A stretch of 64,000 bases of DNA from contig NZ_FNSV01000005.1 of the NCBI RefSeq assembly GCF_900105905.1, positions 2,666,001 through 2,730,000 of the forward strand, written 5' to 3'. Positions 54,101-64,000 of this stretch are shown here, piece after piece (the first letter of the stretch is position 1; each line of letters opens with the position of its first letter). Both the position numbers and the translations under genes were made by a program. The notes below the pieces were generated by a model that saw only the letters and a program-made list of their open reading frames with translations, did not search any database and was not told the origin of the DNA. The stretch is from Rhodococcus koreensis (lineage in GTDB: Bacteria > Actinomycetota > Actinomycetes > Mycobacteriales > Mycobacteriaceae).

Positions 54101-57100
54101 GTTGTATCCGGCTGCGCCCGTGTCGAACTGGTTGAGAATCCACATCCGTTCCTGCGCCGGCGAGAGCGGAAGCTGCTCACCGGCGGTGACTGGCACCAAC
54201 GGCGGCCGGCGGCGGCCGTTCCCGGCCCGCTCCTCCACCCGCGTCGCCAGTTCGGCGACGGTGGGTACCTCGAAGAGGTCGCGGACCGTCACGTCCGTGT
54301 CGAAGACGGCGCTGAGCCGGGCGGCCACCCGGGTGGCGATCAACGAATTGCCGCCCAGGTCGAAGAAACTCTGCCGGGCGCCGACCTCGATGCCGCCGAG
54401 AAGCTCGGCGAACACACCTGCGACCACTTCCTCGATCGGCCCGTGGGGTGCGTGGGAGTCCACGGCGAGGACGGTCGGTTCGGGCAGGGCGTGACGGTCC
54501 AATTTCCCGTTGGGGGTCAGCGGGAAGGTCGGGACGGGCACCACCACGCCCGGCACCAGGTACTCGGGCAACACCGACCGCAGGTAGCCGAGGAGTGTGC
54601 GCGGGTCCGCTGTGCTCACCACGTAGGCCACCAGTTGGTCGCCGACGGCACTGCCGCGCAGCATCACCGCGGCGTGCTCGACGTCGGGACGCCGCAGAAG
54701 TGTCGCCTCGATCTCTCCCGGCTCGATGCGGTAGCCGCGCACCGCCACCTGGGTGTCGGCGCGGCCCAGGTGGTCGAGTTCACCGTTCGTGCGGTATCGG
54801 GCGAGATCGCCCGTCCGGTACATGCGCGTGCCGGGGGTGAAGGGGTCGGCGACGAACCGTTCCGCGGTGAGCGTGGGCCGACCCACGTAACCGCGCGCGA
54901 CCTGTGCGCCGGAGACGTACAGGTCGCCGACCGTCCCCGGAGGCACGGGACGCAGCGACGCATCCAGGACGTACGTCCGCAGTCCCGGCAGCGCCCTGCC
55001 CACGGACCGGTGCTCGTCTCCCGACTGCAGGTCGTGACGGGTGACGTGCACCGTGGTTTCGGTGATGCCGAACATGTTGACCGCGCGCACGTTCGGGTGG
55101 TGGCCGACCCATGACGCCACGAGGGTGTGGTCGAGTGCCTCACCGCCGAAGATCAGTAGCCGCAGCGAGGAGCTGTCGAGGTGCTCGACGAGTTGCCCGA
55201 AGGCGGACGGCGTCTGGTTGAGGACGGTGACGCCTTCGCGTACCAGCAGATCGGCGAATTCACGGGGCGAGCGGGCGAGGTAGCGGTCGACCAGCACGAG
55301 CCGTCCACCGGTGGTGAGGGCGCCCCACATCTCCCAGACCGAGAAGTCGAAGGCGTGTGAGTGGAACATCGTCCACACGTCGCCCGGGCCGAAGTCGAAG
55401 TCCTCGCGCGTGTTGGCGAGCAGCGACAGCACGTTGGCGTGGGTGACCAGCACGCCCTTCGGCTGCCCGGTGGAGCCCGACGTGTAGATCACGTACGCCG
55501 CTCCCCCATGTGAGCGGCGAGGCGCACCCGAGGACACATTGCCACTCACGTGCGGCATCTCTGAGATCACGACCGCCGGGGCAGCGTCGTCGAGTAGGTA
55601 TCGGATGCGTTCGGCGGGGTAGTCGACGTCGATGGGCAGGTATGCGGCGCCGGCGCGGACCACCGCGACCATCGCCACCACCAGATCGACCGAGCGCGGC
55701 AGGACGAGGGCCACCAGGTCTTCGGCTCCCACGCCGGACGCCCGCAGGCTCTCGGCCATCTCCGCGGAGCGGTGATCCAGGTGGCCGTAGGTCAACGTGG
55801 TGTCACCGAACGTGATCGCCACCGCGTCGGGATCCTCGGCGGCACGGTGCTCGAACAGTTCCGCCAACGATGACGCTTCCGGTAGTGCACCGTCGATACC
55901 CGAAACACTCGCGTCGCGTTCGGACTCGCTGAGCACGTCGATCGACCCCACCGGCATCTGCACATCGGTGGTCACCGCCCGCAGTACCCGCAGCAGACGC
56001 TCCGCCCACCGCTCGACCGTCTCGGAATCGAACAGCTCTGCCGGATAGACGAATACGCAGTCGAGCCCGACCGGTTCGCCATCTTCGCCGCGCTGTTCGC
56101 GTACCGACACTTCGAGGTCGAAGCGGCTGGTGCCGGTGCCCAGTTCGCGGCCGCGTACATCCAGCCCCGACATCGTGACGGCCGGGACGGACTCGAAGTT
56201 GTCGTACGCCAGCATCACCTGGAACAGCGGGTGATGCCCGACGGAGCGGGTGGGCGCGACCGCATCAACGACCAGGTCGAACGGCACCTCGGAATGGGCG
56301 AACGCCGCCAGGTCCGTTTCCCGAACGGCGGCGAGTAGGGCGTCGAATCCGGCGCGTGGGTCGATCCTGCTGCGGAGGGCCACGGTGCCGACGAACATGC
56401 CGACCACATCGTCCAGCGCCGGGTCGGTGCGCCCCGACGTGGGTGTTCCGATGGCGAGGTCGTCGGCACCGGTGATCTTGGACAGCAGGACGGCGAGTGC
56501 GGCGTGCAGCACCATGAAGGGCGTCGCGTTCTGCTGCCGAGCCACTGTTTCCAGGCGTCGGTGCAACTCCGCGGGCACGGCGAACGGAACCTGTCGGGCG
56601 GTCAGCCGATCGGTGCCGGGTCGTGGCCGGTCGGTGGGCAGCGGCAGCAGGGTGGGCAGTCCGGCGAGTGCGGATGTCCAGTAGTCGAGTTCGCGTCGCA
56701 TACGACTGTCGGGGTCAGCGGCGTCACCGAGGACGCGGCGCTGCCACCGGGCGTAATCGGTGTAGGCGACGGGAAGTGGCGCCCAGTCGGGGACGCGGCC
56801 GGACGTCCTCGCGTGATAGGCGACGACCACGTCCCGGATCAGCGGCCCGAACGACAGGCCGTCGACGGCGATGTGGTGCAGCACCACTGCAAGGGTGTGG
56901 CGGTGCGGCGCGACCTCGAACAGAGCGGCGCGCAGTGGTGGCTCGGTGGTGAGGTCGAACCCGCGGGCGGCGAATGCGGTCTCGTCCTCGGTGGGCGTGA
57001 GGTCGACGGTTGCGGGCACGACCGTCTGCACGGGTCCGGTCTCGGTGTCGGGGAAGACGGTGCGCAGCACGACGTGCCGGGTTACCACGTCGTGCAGGGC

Positions 57101-60100
57101 GGCAGACAGTGCAGCGACGTCCAGGTCGCCGTCGATATCGACGGCGAACGGCACGTTGTAGGCGGGAGACTGAGGGTCGACCCGGTTGAGCAACCACAGC
57201 CGTTGCTGCGCGTAGGCGAGCGGCGCCGGTCGGTCGGCATGCTCGGCGACGAGCGGTGGACGCTGGTCACCGCCCTCCTCGATCAGGGCGGCCAGCGCGG
57301 CGACGGTGGGGCGGTCGAACAGGTCGCGCACACCGATGCGCAGACCGGACACCGCTGACAGGTGCGAGACGACCCGGGTCGCGGACAGCGAATTTCCGCC
57401 CAGGGAAAAGAAATCCGCGTCGGCTCCGATGTCGGGGATCCCGAGGACGGCTGCCACTGCGTCCGCCACCGTCTGCTCGACGGGGGTCTGCGGGGGCCGG
57501 GTCGCCGCCGGAAGGTCGGGTGCGGGCAGTGCGTCACGGTTCACCTTGCCGTTGACCGTGAGCGGCACGGCGTCGAGCACGGTCACAGTGGCGGGCACCA
57601 TGTAGTGCGGCAGTCGTTCCGCCACGTACGCCCGCAATGCTGCGGGGTCGAGCTCGACGGTGCCGTGGACGTACGCGGCGAGGACGTCGTCGTGCAGCAC
57701 GGTGACGGCGGTGTCGACGCCGGGCGCCGACCACAGTGCCGCGTCGATCTCACCGAGTTCCACGCGGAATCCGCGGATCTTGAGTTGGCTGTCGGCGCGG
57801 CCGACGAACTCGAGGGTGTGGTCCGCGGTCCAGCGCACCAGGTCGCCGGACCGATACATACGACCGTATCCGTGCGGGTTCGCGACGAATCGTTGCGACG
57901 TCAGGGCGGGTGCACCGAGGTAGCCGCGGGCCAGCGCCGGACCCGACAGGTACAGCTCACCGATCACACCCACCGGCACCGGCCGAAGACGGGCGTCGAG
58001 CACCACCGCGGACGCACCGCGGATCGGACGGCCGATGGTGATCGGGTCGCCGGGCCGCAGCTCGGTGCTGCCGGTGGCCCACACGGTGTGTTCGGTGGGG
58101 CCGTACAGGTCCACGACGGTCCGGTGCCCGGAGGCCCAGCGCTCCAGCACGTCCGGTGGGCACGCCTCCCCCACCACGGCCAGGAACTCGAGTGAGTCCA
58201 ACCCTGCCGGGTCCATCAGCGCGGGCACCGAGGGGGTGGTGGTCCAGTGGGTGACGCGTTCGCGGAGCAGCAGGGCCTTCAACTCGTCGCCGCCCACCAC
58301 GCCGGGTGGGGCGATCACGAGGGTGGCGCCGCCGATGGCGGCCACCAGAATTTCGTGGATGGCGCCGTCGAAGCTGGGGGCCGCGAAGTGCAGGACGCGG
58401 GAGTCGGGCCCCACTCGGTAGCGGGCACGGACCTCGGCGGCGTGGTTCGCGAAGCCGCGGTGGGTCACCACGACACCCTTGGGCACACCTGTCGAACCGG
58501 ATGTGAAGACCACGTACGCGGGGTGATTCGCCGACAGCGGCCGGACGCGCTCGCCGTCGCTGATGGGTGTCGAATCCTCCTGCCGGTCGCTCGCATCGAT
58601 CCACACGATGCCGTCGGGCACGTGCTCGGTGTCGCGCGCGATCGCGACGCGCACCCCAGCGGCGGCGAGAACCCCGGCGGTGCGTTCGGCGGGATGGTCC
58701 AGGTCGATCGGCAGCGACGCGGCACCGGTCCGGGCGACGGCCCACACCGCGGCCACCGAGTCGACCGACCGCGGCAGCAGCAGTGCGACCGCGTCCTCGG
58801 GTCCGATACCCCGACGGATCAGATTGCGCGCCAGCCGGTTCGCTCGCTCGTCCAGCTGACGATAGGTCAGTTCGTCGTCACCGCACCGCACCGCGACATC
58901 GTGGGAGTTGCCGCGCAGAAGCTCGGGAAGCGTGACCGGTGAGAGTGCCACCTCTCCGCGCGCGGGGACCAGGTCGGCGGCCTCGGACGGCTCGAGCACG
59001 TCGAGATCGCCGACCGCCACCGACGGGTCCGCCACCGCCGCCTGCAGCAACCGCTGCAGCAGTCTCGACCACCGGCCGATCGTGGCACGGTCGAACAGTT
59101 CTGTGGGATAGGCGATCACGCCGTCGAGTCCGGCTGCGGTGCCGTCCTCGGCGCGGCGTTCCCGAATCTCGATCTCCAGGTCGTAGCGGCTGACGCTGCT
59201 CGGGGTGTCGCGACTGCGTACGGTGACGTCGTCGAATCGGATCTCCGGTTCGGTGAAGTTCTGGTAGGCGAGCATCACCTGGAACAGCGGGTGATGCGTG
59301 ATGGAGCGAGTCGGCGCGACGGCGTCGACCACTCGGTCGAACGGCTGCTCGCTGTGCGCGAAGGCCGCCAGATCCGCGACGCGGGTGGAGGAGACGAGGT
59401 CGGCGAACGAGACGCTCGGGTCCACCCGGGTGCGCAGAACGATGGTGCCGACGAACATGCCCACCAGATCGTCCAGGACGGGATCTCCGCGACCGGACAC
59501 CGGCGTGCCGACGGCGATGTCGTCGACTCCGGTGAGGACGGCCAGGGTGGCGGCCAGCGCGCTGTGCACGACCATGAACGGGGTGGCGCTGCACCGTCTG
59601 GCCAGTTCCTCCACGGCACGGTGGGTACTCGCGTCCACCGTGAACGGGACGCGATCCGGGGTGGTGGCCGCCGCCGGACGCGGCCGATCGGTGGGTAGCT
59701 GCAGCCGTTCCGGCAGACCGTCGAGGGCGGTCTTCCAGAATGCGAGGTCGCGGCCGGCACCCTCCTCCACAATGTCGCGGTGCCAGCGGGCGTAGTCGCC
59801 GTACCGGACGGGCAGGGCGTCCCAGCCGGGAGCATGGCCGTCCCGGCGCGCGCGGTACGCCGCCATAAGGTCGCGGGCGAGCGGGGCGGCCGACAGTCCG
59901 TCGAAGACGATGTGATGGGCGGCGACGGCCACGGTGTAACCGTGGGTTCCGCGGTCGAAGAGCCGGACCCGAACCGGCGTATCCCGGGTGAGATCGAACC
60001 CCTCGGTTGTCAGTGCGGTGATCGCCTCGTCGAGTTTGTGCTCGTCGACCGGAACCGGGGTCAGATCGAGTGCCATGTCGGAGACCAGTTGCACCGCTCC

Positions 60101-63100
60101 GGTCTCGGTCTCCCGGAACACGGTGCGCAGCGGTTCGTGGCGGTCCACCACGTCCCGCACGGCCGCAGCCAGTGCGTCCACGTCGACGGCGCCGCTCAGA
60201 TCCATCGCGAACGGCACCACGTAGTCGGTGGAGCCGGGGTTCATCCGGTCGAGCAGCCACAACCGGTCCTGCGCCGGCGCGAGAGGCGCTTGGGGCCCGT
60301 GCGCCTTTTTGGTAGTCAGAGCAGCCGAAAAGGCGCACGGGCTGCGGAGCAGCCGGGATGTCAACGCCGCCACGGTGGGGGCCTCGAAGATGTCGCGCAC
60401 ACCCACCGGCCGGTCGAGTGCATGCCCGACCCGCGACGCCAGGGTGGTGGCGGTCAGCGAACTGGCGCCGACTGCGAAGAAGTCGGTCTCGGCATCGATG
60501 GACTGTAGGCCGAGCACGTCGGCGATCACCCGGGCCACGACCTCTTCGGTGGCACCGCGCGGCTTCCGTGACCGACCCACGGTCGACCCGGGCTCGGGCA
60601 GGGCGGCGCGATCCACCTTGCCGTTAGCGGTCAGCGGCATCGCGTCGAGCACCGTCACCGAACCGGGCACCATGTAGTGGGGCAGCGCGCCGGCCGTGAA
60701 TGCCTGCACTTCAGTCGGTTCCACCGATCCGGTCACGTACGACGCCAGCGTGGTGCCGTGCACGAGCGTCACCGCGCTCTCGACGCCGGGTGCCGCCCGC
60801 AGTGCGGCGTCCACCTCGCCCAGTTCCACCCGGAACCCGCGGACCTTCACCTGGTTGTCGGCGCGCCCCACGATCACCAGTTCGTGCGAGGGCGTCCACC
60901 GGGCCAGGTCGCCGGAACGGTACATCCGCGTGCCGTCGCCGGACGGGTAGGCGATGAACCGCTCCGCCGTCAGCCCCGACCTGCCGTGGTAGCCGCGGCC
61001 GAGGCTCTCCCCCGCCAGGTACACCTCACCGGTGACCCCGACCGGAACCGGACGCAGCCGCGAATCCAGCACCAGCACTTCGGTTCCCTCGATGGGGCCG
61101 CCGATGGTCAGCGGACCGCCCGGCGTGAGGGGGTTACTCATGAAATTGACGATGGTGGTTTCGGTCGGCCCGTACCCGTTGACGACGATGCGACCGGGCG
61201 CCCATCGCTGAGCGAGTTCCCACGGCAGTTCTTCGCCGGCCAGGTCGATCACCTGTAGGTCCGGTACCGACGACGGCTCCAGTGACGCCAGCACACTCGG
61301 TGTCACCATCACGTGGGTGACACGTTCGCGGCGTAGCACGTCGGCCAGTTCGTCGCCGGTGAGCACCCCGGGCGGCACGATCACCAGGGTGGCGCCGGCG
61401 GTGAACGCCAGCAGCATCTCGTTGATGGAGAGGTCGAACGACGGCGACGCGATGTGCGCCACCCGTGCCTCCGAATCGAGCAGTCCCAGTTTTGCATTGG
61501 CATCGGCGAGCGGCGCGAGCCCGCGGTGGGTGACGACGACGCCCTTGGGAGTGCCGGTGGAGCCGGACGTGTAGAGCACGTACGCCGGATGGTCGACCCG
61601 CAGCGGACGGACGCGGTCACCGTCGGTCACGGCGGCCGCGTCACCCGGGCCGTCGGCGACGTCGATCCATACGACACCCTCGGGCACGTACGACGCGTCG
61701 GCGGCCAGTGCCACCGTGGTACCGGAGTCGTGGAGCATGAATGCAATCCGGTCGGCCGGATATCCCGGGTCCACCGGGAGGAATGCGGCGCCGCTGCGCG
61801 TGACGGCCCACACGGCGACGATCGACTCGACAGACCGCGGCAGCATCAGGGCCACCAAATCCTCGGGTCCGATCCCGCGCGCGATCAGTCGCCGGGCCAA
61901 TCTGTTGGCCCGGGCATCCAGCTCGCCATAGGTGACGTCGACGCCGGCGCACCGCACCGCTACCGCGTCGTGGCTGCCGTCGAGGAGTTCGGGCAGAGTC
62001 GCGGCCGGAACGGCGACCGGACCGACGCGCGGCGCCAGTGCGGCGTGCTCGTCCGGATCGAGCAAGTCCAGGTTCCCGACCGTGACCGACGGATCCGATG
62101 TGGCGGCGAGGAGTATGCGCTGCAGCAACGCCATCCACCGGTCGATGGTCTCGGTGTCGAACAGTTCACGCGGGAAGTTCACGTCCGCGTGCAGCCCGTC
62201 CGGGCTGCCGTCGTTCGCGCGTTGCTCGCGTACCGTCAGGTCCAGGTCGAACGGCCTGGCGTGGGTCTGGACGTCCCGGACCCGGGCTGCCAGACCGGGC
62301 AGTGCCACCTCGGCTGCACCGAAGTTCTCGTACGCCAGCATCACCTGGAACAGTGGGTGCTCGAGCTGACCGGATTCCGTACCCTGCTGTCGCACGACCT
62401 GTTCGAAGGGCACGTCGGCGTGCGCGAACGCCCCGAGGTCTGCTGCTCGCACCGTCTCCAGGAGTTCCCCGAAGCTCGCGGCGGGCTCGATCCGGGTGCG
62501 CAGCGCCAGGGTGCCGACGAACATGCCGACCAGATCGTCGAGTGCCGGATCCGCGCGACCACCCGACGAAGTGCCGACGGCGATGTCGTCGGTGCCGGCC
62601 AGGGCACGCAGCAGCACCGCGAGGGCTGCGTGCAGCACCATGAACGGGGTCACGTCGTGCTCGCGCGCCAACCGGACCAGCGCACGGTGCTGTTCGGCGT
62701 CCACAGCGAACGTTGCGTGTCCCAGCGTCAGCGCACCGGCTGGCCGCGGTCGGTCCAACGGCAACGGCAACACCGCCGGAAGTCCGTCCAATGTCTCTGC
62801 CCAATACGCCAGTTGGCGGGCGGCGAGACTCTCGGGGTATTCCGTGTCTCCGAGAACCTCTCGCTGCCACAGCACGTAGCTCGCGTACTCCACGGGCAGT
62901 GGCGCCCAGTCGGGTTCCTGCCCGGCGGTGCGCGCGGAGTAGGCGACGGCGAGGTCGCGAAGCAGCGGCCGCAGCGACAGTCCGTCGACGGCGATGTGGT
63001 GCAGCAGGATGGCAACGGTGTTCCGGTCGGGGGCATGCTGCGACAGCGTCACCCGTATCGGGACGTCACGGGTCAGGTCGATTCCGCCGGTGGCGGCGTC

Positions 63101-64000
63101 GTCCAGAACGAAGTCCGCCTCGTCGAGCACCACCTGCTCGTCCAGCGAGGGGAACACCGTGCGCAGCATCCGATGCCGGTGCAGCACATCCCGGACAGCG
63201 GCCCGCAGCGCGTCCGCATCCAGGGTGCCGTCGAGGTCCACCTCGAATCCCAAGGCGTACGGGTCGGTGGCGGGGTCGCGCTGGTTGACCAGCCACAGTC
63301 CCTGCTGCTGCGCCGACAGCGGCACCGGTCCCGACGTCTCGTGTGGGACGAGCGCAGGGCGGTCGGCGGCCCCCGTCACGTGGGCGGCCAGCTCGGCCAC
63401 GGTGGGGTGGTCGAAGATGTCGCGCACCGAGACCCGGCGTCCCAGCACCGATCCCACTCGGGCGGCGAGGCGCGTTGCTCCCAGCGAGTTTCCGCCGAGG
63501 TCGAAGAAATTGTTGTCGAGACCGATGCCCGCGGTCCCGATTTCGGTCGCGAAGGCGGCGGCCACCAGTTCCTGCGACGCGGTACGCGCTTCCCGGCTCG
63601 ACGCCGCCGTCCGGATCACGGGATCGGGCAACGCCGCCCGGTCCACCTTCCCTCCCCGCGTCAAGGGCAGGTGATCGAGGACGGTCACTGATGCGGGAAT
63701 CAGGTGCCGGGGCAGGTGCTGCGACGCGAAGGCCGTCACCGCGTCGGTGTCCACGTCAGTTCCGTGGACGTAGGAGTGCAGGGTGCCGTCGCGCGCGATC
63801 GTGACCGCCGTGTCGACTCCGGGAGCCGCCCCCAGCAGCACATCGATTTCGCCGAGTTCCACCCGGAAGCCACGGATCTTGACCTGATCGTCTGCGCGTC
63901 CGGCGAATTCGAGGTGGCGCGAGGCGGTCCAGCGGACGAGGTCGCCGGTGCGGTACATGCGACCGTCGCCGTGCGGGTTGGCGACAAAGCGTTCCGCCGT
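44471..64000 (-). CDS. Giant non-ribosomal peptide synthetase (partial, N-terminus beyond window)
   Basis: One open frame covers at least 6,500 residues and continues past the window edge. The order is A (end only)-PCP, then six C-A-PCP modules, then a C-terminal thioesterase. No epimerisation, methyltransferase or ketosynthase domain is seen. Adenylation domains carry intact YTSG(S/T)TG and GD(L/M)-type motifs, and all carrier domains keep the phosphopantetheine Ser. At least seven residues are therefore added, with release by the thioesterase. Module 3 has a textbook threonine code. Three palindromic repeats lie in frame in its linkers. The product is unknown; a siderophore, surface lipopeptide or other metabolite are all possible. 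Confidence 0.95.
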   Translation of the reverse strand, partial: TAERFVANPHGDGRMYRTGDLVRWTASRHLEFAGRADDQVKIRGFRVELGEIDVLLGAAPGVDTAVTIARDGTLHSYVHGTDVDTDAVTAFASQHLPRHLIPASVTVLDHLPLTRGGKVDRAALPDPVIRTAASSREARTASQELVAAAFATEIGTAGIGLDNNFFDLGGNSLGATRLAARVGSVLGRRVSVRDIFDHPTVAELAAHVTGAADRPALVPHETSGPVPLSAQQQGLWLVNQRDPATDPYALGFEVDLDGTLDADALRAAVRDVLHRHRMLRTVFPSLDEQVVLDEADFVLDDAATGGIDLTRDVPIRVTLSQHAPDRNTVAILLHHIAVDGLSLRPLLRDLAVAYSARTAGQEPDWAPLPVEYASYVLWQREVLGDTEYPESLAARQLAYWAETLDGLPAVLPLPLDRPRPAGALTLGHATFAVDAEQHRALVRLAREHDVTPFMVLHAALAVLLRALAGTDDIAVGTSSGGRADPALDDLVGMFVGTLALRTRIEPAASFGELLETVRAADLGAFAHADVPFEQVVRQQGTESGQLEHPLFQVMLAYENFGAAEVALPGLAARVRDVQTHARPFDLDLTVREQRANDGSPDGLHADVNFPRELFDTETIDRWMALLQRILLAATSDPSVTVGNLDLLDPDEHAALAPRVGPVAVPAATLPELLDGSHDAVAVRCAGVDVTYGELDARANRLARRLIARGIGPEDLVALMLPRSVESIVAVWAVTRSGAAFLPVDPGYPADRIAFMLHDSGTTVALAADASYVPEGVVWIDVADGPGDAAAVTDGDRVRPLRVDHPAYVLYTSGSTGTPKGVVVTHRGLAPLADANAKLGLLDSEARVAHIASPSFDLSINEMLLAFTAGATLVIVPPGVLTGDELADVLRRERVTHVMVTPSVLASLEPSSVPDLQVIDLAGEELPWELAQRWAPGRIVVNGYGPTETTIVNFMSNPLTPGGPLTIGGPIEGTEVLVLDSRLRPVPVGVTGEVYLAGESLGRGYHGRSGLTAERFIAYPSGDGTRMYRSGDLARWTPSHELVIVGRADNQVKVRGFRVELGEVDAALRAAPGVESAVTLVHGTTLASYVTGSVEPTEVQAFTAGALPHYMVPGSVTVLDAMPLTANGKVDRAALPEPGSTVGRSRKPRGATEEVVARVIADVLGLQSIDAETDFFAVGASSLTATTLASRVGHALDRPVGVRDIFEAPTVAALTSRLLRSPCAFSAALTTKKAHGPQAPLAPAQDRLWLLDRMNPGSTDYVVPFAMDLSGAVDVDALAAAVRDVVDRHEPLRTVFRETETGAVQLVSDMALDLTPVPVDEHKLDEAITALTTEGFDLTRDTPVRVRLFDRGTHGYTVAVAAHHIVFDGLSAAPLARDLMAAYRARRDGHAPGWDALPVRYGDYARWHRDIVEEGAGRDLAFWKTALDGLPERLQLPTDRPRPAAATTPDRVPFTVDASTHRAVEELARRCSATPFMVVHSALAATLAVLTGVDDIAVGTPVSGRGDPVLDDLVGMFVGTIVLRTRVDPSVSFADLVSSTRVADLAAFAHSEQPFDRVVDAVAPTRSITHHPLFQVMLAYQNFTEPEIRFDDVTVRSRDTPSSVSRYDLEIEIRERRAEDGTAAGLDGVIAYPTELFDRATIGRWSRLLQRLLQAAVADPSVAVGDLDVLEPSEAADLVPARGEVALSPVTLPELLRGNSHDVAVRCGDDELTYRQLDERANRLARNLIRRGIGPEDAVALLLPRSVDSVAAVWAVARTGAASLPIDLDHPAERTAGVLAAAGVRVAIARDTEHVPDGIVWIDASDRQEDSTPISDGERVRPLSANHPAYVVFTSGSTGVPKGVVVTHRGFANHAAEVRARYRVGPDSRVLHFAAPSFDGAIHEILVAAIGGATLVIAPPGVVGGDELKALLLRERVTHWTTTPSVPALMDPAGLDSLEFLAVVGEACPPDVLERWASGHRTVVDLYGPTEHTVWATGSTELRPGDPITIGRPIRGASAVVLDARLRPVPVGVIGELYLSGPALARGYLGAPALTSQRFVANPHGYGRMYRSGDLVRWTADHTLEFVGRADSQLKIRGFRVELGEIDAALWSAPGVDTAVTVLHDDVLAAYVHGTVELDPAALRAYVAERLPHYMVPATVTVLDAVPLTVNGKVNRDALPAPDLPAATRPPQTPVEQTVADAVAAVLGIPDIGADADFFSLGGNSLSATRVVSHLSAVSGLRIGVRDLFDRPTVAALAALIEEGGDQRPPLVAEHADRPAPLAYAQQRLWLLNRVDPQSPAYNVPFAVDIDGDLDVAALSAALHDVVTRHVVLRTVFPDTETGPVQTVVPATVDLTPTEDETAFAARGFDLTTEPPLRAALFEVAPHRHTLAVVLHHIAVDGLSFGPLIRDVVVAYHARTSGRVPDWAPLPVAYTDYARWQRRVLGDAADPDSRMRRELDYWTSALAGLPTLLPLPTDRPRPGTDRLTARQVPFAVPAELHRRLETVARQQNATPFMVLHAALAVLLSKITGADDLAIGTPTSGRTDPALDDVVGMFVGTVALRSRIDPRAGFDALLAAVRETDLAAFAHSEVPFDLVVDAVAPTRSVGHHPLFQVMLAYDNFESVPAVTMSGLDVRGRELGTGTSRFDLEVSVREQRGEDGEPVGLDCVFVYPAELFDSETVERWAERLLRVLRAVTTDVQMPVGSIDVLSESERDASVSGIDGALPEASSLAELFEHRAAEDPDAVAITFGDTTLTYGHLDHRSAEMAESLRASGVGAEDLVALVLPRSVDLVVAMVAVVRAGAAYLPIDVDYPAERIRYLLDDAAPAVVISEMPHVSGNVSSGAPRRSHGGAAYVIYTSGSTGQPKGVLVTHANVLSLLANTREDFDFGPGDVWTMFHSHAFDFSVWEMWGALTTGGRLVLVDRYLARSPREFADLLVREGVTVLNQTPSAFGQLVEHLDSSSLRLLIFGGEALDHTLVASWVGHHPNVRAVNMFGITETTVHVTRHDLQSGDEHRSVGRALPGLRTYVLDASLRPVPPGTVGDLYVSGAQVARGYVGRPTLTAERFVADPFTPGTRMYRTGDLARYRTNGELDHLGRADTQVAVRGYRIEPGEIEATLLRRPDVEHAAVMLRGSAVGDQLVAYVVSTADPRTLLGYLRSVLPEYLVPGVVVPVPTFPLTPNGKLDRHALPEPTVLAVDSHAPHGPIEEVVAGVFAELLGGIEVGARQSFFDLGGNSLIATRVAARLSAVFDTDVTVRDLFEVPTVAELATRVEERAGNGRRRPPLVPVTAGEQLPLSPAQERMWILNQFDTGAAGYNIPLIVRLDGDLDVDALAAAARDVVQRHRTLRTVYPRTSDGVQQVVLEADEIPLDLTAIAIPADAVDAHVRALTGDGFDVAAEPPLRARLYRTAATTHVLTLVVHHIAADAWSLTPLIRDTLVAYRARLSGVGPEWSSLPVQYSDFSIWQRRMLAEDSENTENALSNYWCGALAGLPEQVTLPPDRPRPAVPSGEGAAHAVVVDTALHESLTALARTHRATTFMVLHAALAALLSRYTGGPDVPIGTAVAGRTDPQLDDVVGMFASTLVLRATVDPTATFVELLAHVHERDIAAYTHADMPFETLVELLNPPRSASHHPLFQVALSMQRHRPGHLSLPGLTVTPVIPDVEHANFDLQLTVAEPGPGEPMTLHFGYNAELYDHATVVEFAAQLVRFLEAVTADPDIFVGDVDLLSARERSVLVPATGPRTPGALTLRAMITRGAHVAPDAVAVRDSGTQLTYRELDARSDVVARELRESGVRPGECVVWSAPRSAESVVRLWAIAKAGAAPVLVDPALPEARVAVMKGIADSLPRATDTAYVVFTSGTTGTPKAVVVTDSGLGALDADVASRFGAAPGSRVLHRAAAGFDMTLLEVLIAGASGATLVIASDTEFAGPALGELLRRERITHACVTPTVLATVGDIALPDLDVLMVGGERLGAELVDRWAPGRRLINGYGPAESTMYTIATRPLSSGTPVTIGTPIPGVAALVLDERLRAVPVGVPGELYLSGGALARGYAGQPGLTAERFVAGPGGTRLYRTGDLVRWRSGDELEYLGRNDNQVKIRGVRVEPSEIDAAIARVADVDFAATIVRPTPTGSDSLISYVLPQHPGFDADGLRRRLAELLPSYLVPTAVVVLDSPPRTINGKLDLRSLPTPELGAGEHEPPATETERAVAAVFAEVLELPEAGRGAHFFDAGGNSLLATQLTARLSEVMGHPVSLRSLFAHPTIAELASVLDDVVPEPDLRPALISRPRPDRIPLSRSQYRMWVLNRRDPSSAAYNQPATLRLDGPLDVPALSAALADVVSRHEVLRTQYPAAAGESPHQQILSAPELDLTPRDTPPESVESVVAAFASEGFDLTCEMPLRVRLLQIGPDSHVLAVVLHHIAADGWSLTPLMTDVLTAYDARRAGEAPDWAPLPLHFADYALWEQELLRSEYSARGIEHWRRALDGAESGAALLPDRRRGIDASGGAAGVVTFRTSGAVHRAVHRLAHDHRATPFMVLHAALSVLLSRLGAQHDVTVATVVAGRGDRILDPLVGMFVNTLALRAQVQPDMPFTGLLAQVRDFDVDAFEHADVPFESIADLLGGRTPQVALAVENLDLPAVDVAGLRVEVREVDTRTAKFDLHVTVREHWDDEEPGGMDGAVAYAADLFDRGSAASLAVLLGQVLEAVTLDPQVLVGEIALTPAPPLTGGPADDPRTLTDILLSTAAAHPDRPALTDGTRTLSYRELAAASELRAGQLRAEGAGPGTVVQICMPRSIDFVVELWAVTRTGATFLPLDPTHPAERREAMVVQAQQSAQPSVAYVIYTSGSTGAAKGVAVTHRGLGALADEAVRRYRVHPEARVLHGYNPTFDAALLEMLLAFRSGACLVVAPPDVYGGAELQQLLTAQNVTHYLSTPSVLATLEPRELDALQVVAVGGEALGPVQAAAWSEGRLMLNAYGPTESTVVATLAEVGADVTIGTPVPGTTATVLDDRLRPVPLGGVGELYLEGLGLALGYVADPELTAANFVAGQSGIRRYRTGDMVHRRADGTLSYVGRADRQVKVRGMRIEPAEVEAALLALPGLTQAVVLLHHGRLVAFVTGTGMAAESLRAELIRQLPSHLVPQRIEVRDSLPLTANGKLDLQVLEASDIDTGPAVPPRTAAGELVSGVFAEVLGGASVGAHSNFFDIGGDSLSATAVTGRLSAAFGVDVPVRALFEHPTADGMAVWLGQRHTAATRIPLVRRDPDARIPLSPAQQRLWLLHRVDPSASMHHLVFVHRLGRDIDLGALRYALADVVQRHAVLRTVFPMDEAGPHQTIVPVDIDLRPVHGADVSAEVAEFVRRPFLLESDTPLRVQLWAEADGDHVLAAVVHHIALDGGSMDRLATDLETAYTARRGGHEPRWAPLPVDYADYSVWLREVLGDPAGPGSVARTQLDYWTQVLDGIDGPIALPTDRPRPAQPSHQGATIERTLDAEVRQRLSDVARSQGVTVFMVLHAALAVLLSREGGHPDVVTGTAVAGRPDPALDALVGMFVGTVALRTEVNSATSFAALLEQVRTVDLDAFAHADVPFDDVVARVAPRRSTSYNPLFQVMLAYQHTAPQPVGLPGTGIESAGSGTATAEFDLVWDFTESAGELTLRLLYATDLFGDSTAQALAQRFDRILDAALTDPSEVVGDIDILEAGERAALVSGPARNYQPKTVAEIFETQVRATPHAVAVEDDGVQWTYEELDDVAERWARALSDRGVGPEDVVAVATGRGRHWVAAVWAVAKAGAVWLSLDPAHPTERLEWMLADSGAVVGLTVSERVAELPSSVPWLSPVSTCQPPAVNKYSQVEGAAYVIYTSGTTGTPKGVVVPHRGLVNVVAAQAPVLDIDRDVRVLQLASPTFDASLFEMLYALSSGGSLVIAPDFSYAGDQLAEVVRRERITHLVATPTVLATLDAGSLGDEGPRTVVSVGERLPAALAATWASHHRLFNAYGPTEFTILASVAGPLAPADVEDGVDIGDVIDAAAALVLDRRLHPVPDGVTGELYLSGTSVARGYLGRGGLTATQFVPNPYGKPGDRMYRTGDLVRRNTHGALDYLGRNDAQVQLHGIRVEPAEVDVAMAQHPDVRFVITTPVVAPGGQRVLASYVVMERDSTLNPHNVREFARAVLPRHLVPSAVVVLDSLPVLPSGKVDRSALPEPEFDPDTPRMTPPSGYLETVVAEVMADVIGVDSIGADQDFFALGGTSMGAVAAADELRARLGEDVPLQWLFTDPTAARLAKRIESGSDSSEDPLAAVVRLGGQGDGPPLFCIHPAAGIAWCYTGLAEHLPGRVLYGVQATGDTNLPSSIAELATRHIDAIRAVQPAGPYHLLGWSLGGTVAQEIAVQLHEAGHEVATLAMLDTLLPEHRAALVNVGGNGPELNLPAELGAAVSADRVQSLGELLIRLEQIASTHQPRQFDGDAVFFTAAYDLDHHPELVPDWRRHFGGDITEHRIDAAHADMVGRGPIAVIGRRLRGSGGHSGP
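45180..48260 (-). other. NRPS module 6 (C-A-PCP)
   Basis: The condensation motif HHIALDG lies near 47862-47885. The adenylation core [11 protein letters not shown] lies near 46445-46475 and is preceded by an in-frame 40-bp palindrome. The carrier motif FFALGGTSM lies near 45302-45335. Boundaries are approximate. Confidence 0.85.
46498..46537. repeat. 40-bp palindromic element in frame in NRPS module 6
   Basis: The sense-strand arm GTGAGTACTTGTCAACCG pairs with CGGTTAACAAGTACTCAC. It encodes [14 protein letters not shown] between the A2 and A3 motifs of the adenylation domain. The only arm mismatch is T to C, which turns an in-frame TAA into CAA. It is the same element as 10323-10362. Confidence 0.88.
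48290..51190 (-). other. NRPS module 5 (C-A-PCP)
   Basis: Condensation motif HHIAADG lies near 50777-50800, adenylation core [11 protein letters not shown] near 49495-49525, and carrier motif FFDIGGDSL near 48412-48445. GGDS carriers often precede epimerisation domains, but here an ordinary condensation domain follows. Boundaries are approximate. Confidence 0.85.
51220..54190 (-). other. NRPS module 4 (C-A-PCP)
   Basis: The condensation active site reads HHIAADA near 53771-53795, with Ala replacing the usual Gly after Asp. Adenylation core [11 protein letters not shown] lies near 52455-52490 and carrier motif FFDAGGNSL near 51340-51370. Boundaries are approximate. Confidence 0.85.
54240..57230 (-). 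other. NRPS module 3 (C-A-PCP), threonine-specific
   Basis: Condensation motif HHIAVDG lies near 56860-56882. The adenylation pocket, read by eye against GrsA numbering, is D-F-W-N-I-G-M-V-H-K ([32 protein letters not shown]), the standard threonine code. Carrier motif FFDLGGNSL lies near 54340-54375. An in-frame palindrome lies at 55510-55549. Confidence 0.88.
55510..55549. repeat. 40-bp imperfect palindrome in frame in NRPS module 3
   Basis: The ends are GTGAGCGGC and GCCACTCAC. The DNA arms match at 13 of 20 positions, but several mismatches are C/T and become G-U pairs in the NRPS mRNA. It encodes [14 protein letters not shown], again between adenylation motifs A2 and A3. It has the same length and end bases as the 46498 element, with a different interior. 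Confidence 0.7.
57290..60290 (-). other. NRPS module 2 (C-A-PCP)
   Basis: Condensation motif HHIVFDG lies near 59899-59922, adenylation core [11 protein letters not shown] near 58480-58520, and carrier motif FFSLGGNSL near 57385-57420. Boundaries are approximate. Confidence 0.85.
60295..60342. repeat. 48-bp palindromic element in frame between PCP1 and C2
   Basis: GCCCGTGCGCCTTTTTGG pairs with CCGAAAAGGCGCACGGGC at 17 of 18 positions around a 12-nt loop. On the sense strand it encodes a [20 protein letters not shown] insertion in the carrier-condensation linker. It looks like a terminator but must be transcribed through. It is unrelated in sequence to the GTGAGT elements. Confidence 0.85.
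60350..63330 (-). other. NRPS module 1 visible in full (C-A-PCP)
   Basis: Condensation motif HHIAVDG lies near 62980-63005 and adenylation core [11 protein letters not shown] near 61545-61580. Carrier motif FFAVGASSL lies near 60455-60490, where Ala replaces the second Gly of the usual GG(N/H)S but the modified Ser remains. Boundaries are approximate. Confidence 0.85.
63380..64000 (-). other. NRPS adenylation C-terminus and carrier domain of an upstream module
   Basis: It contains [10 protein letters not shown] (A7), [18 protein letters not shown] (A8), RGGKVDR (A10) and the carrier motif FFDLGGNSL near 63480-63510. The specificity pocket lies outside the window. Confidence 0.88.

Noticed and set aside
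32000..64000. Insertion sequences, transposases or phage attachment sites
   Set aside because: None of the gene products looks like a transposase or integrase and no flanking direct repeats were noticed; the only mobile-like features are the short palindromes.

Overview
The window reads as chromosomal DNA of a mycolic-acid actinobacterium, most likely Rhodococcus. It has very high GC, ATGA-overlapped operons, an iniBAC locus, a Rv0338c-type Fe-S oxidoreductase beside a Rv0337c-type aminotransferase, and a giant NRPS. The genus is an inference from gene content; no rRNA or tRNA is present to confirm it.

Layout. (1) 1-6178, minus strand: an iniB-iniA-iniC operon, with iniC cut by the window edge. 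(2) 6537-11608, plus strand and divergent from iniB: a membrane-anchored Hsp70-like protein, a LuxR-type regulator in the position of mycobacterial iniR, and a truncated Hsp70-like protein. (3) 11721-14609: two tandem secreted trypsin-fold proteases. (4) 14698-17905, minus strand: four related secreted or membrane proteins with Gly-rich hydrophobic ends. One promoter carries a DtxR/IdeR-like iron box, and two very short peptides are possible. (5) 18525-21776: an essential-type Fe-S oxidoreductase with a KAPG-repeat tail. (6) 21833-28298: a second ini module made of a divergent Hsp70-like gene, a low-complexity secreted-type gene, an iniA-like gene whose P-loop has lost its lysine, and an iniC-like gene. 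(7) 28305-33078: S9 peptidase, carotenoid-cleavage-type dioxygenase and aminotransferase. (8) 33135-35988: XRE regulator (possibly frameshifted), EspR-like regulator, polytopic membrane protein and ImmA/IrrE metallopeptidase. (9) 36492-44349: YibE/F transporter-like protein, small membrane protein, fourth Hsp70-like protein, lipase, UDP-glucose dehydrogenase, tyrosine phosphatase and tyrosine autokinase (exopolysaccharide control). (10) 44471 to beyond 64000, minus strand: the last six and a half modules of a giant NRPS ending in a thioesterase.

The most interesting theme is a recurring envelope module. It pairs dynamin-like GTPases (IniA/IniC), a long low-complexity first-gene product, and membrane-tethered Hsp70-like ATPases with extracytoplasmic Pro/Ala/Thr-rich tails. 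It occurs twice as a divergent cluster, and each copy has a strong hairpin between its first gene and iniA. Two further Hsp70-like paralogues are nearby.

The second theme is small palindromic elements lying inside coding sequence. Three are in frame in NRPS linkers and one forms the 3' end of the LuxR gene. One NRPS copy differs between its arms only at the base that would otherwise create an in-frame stop codon.
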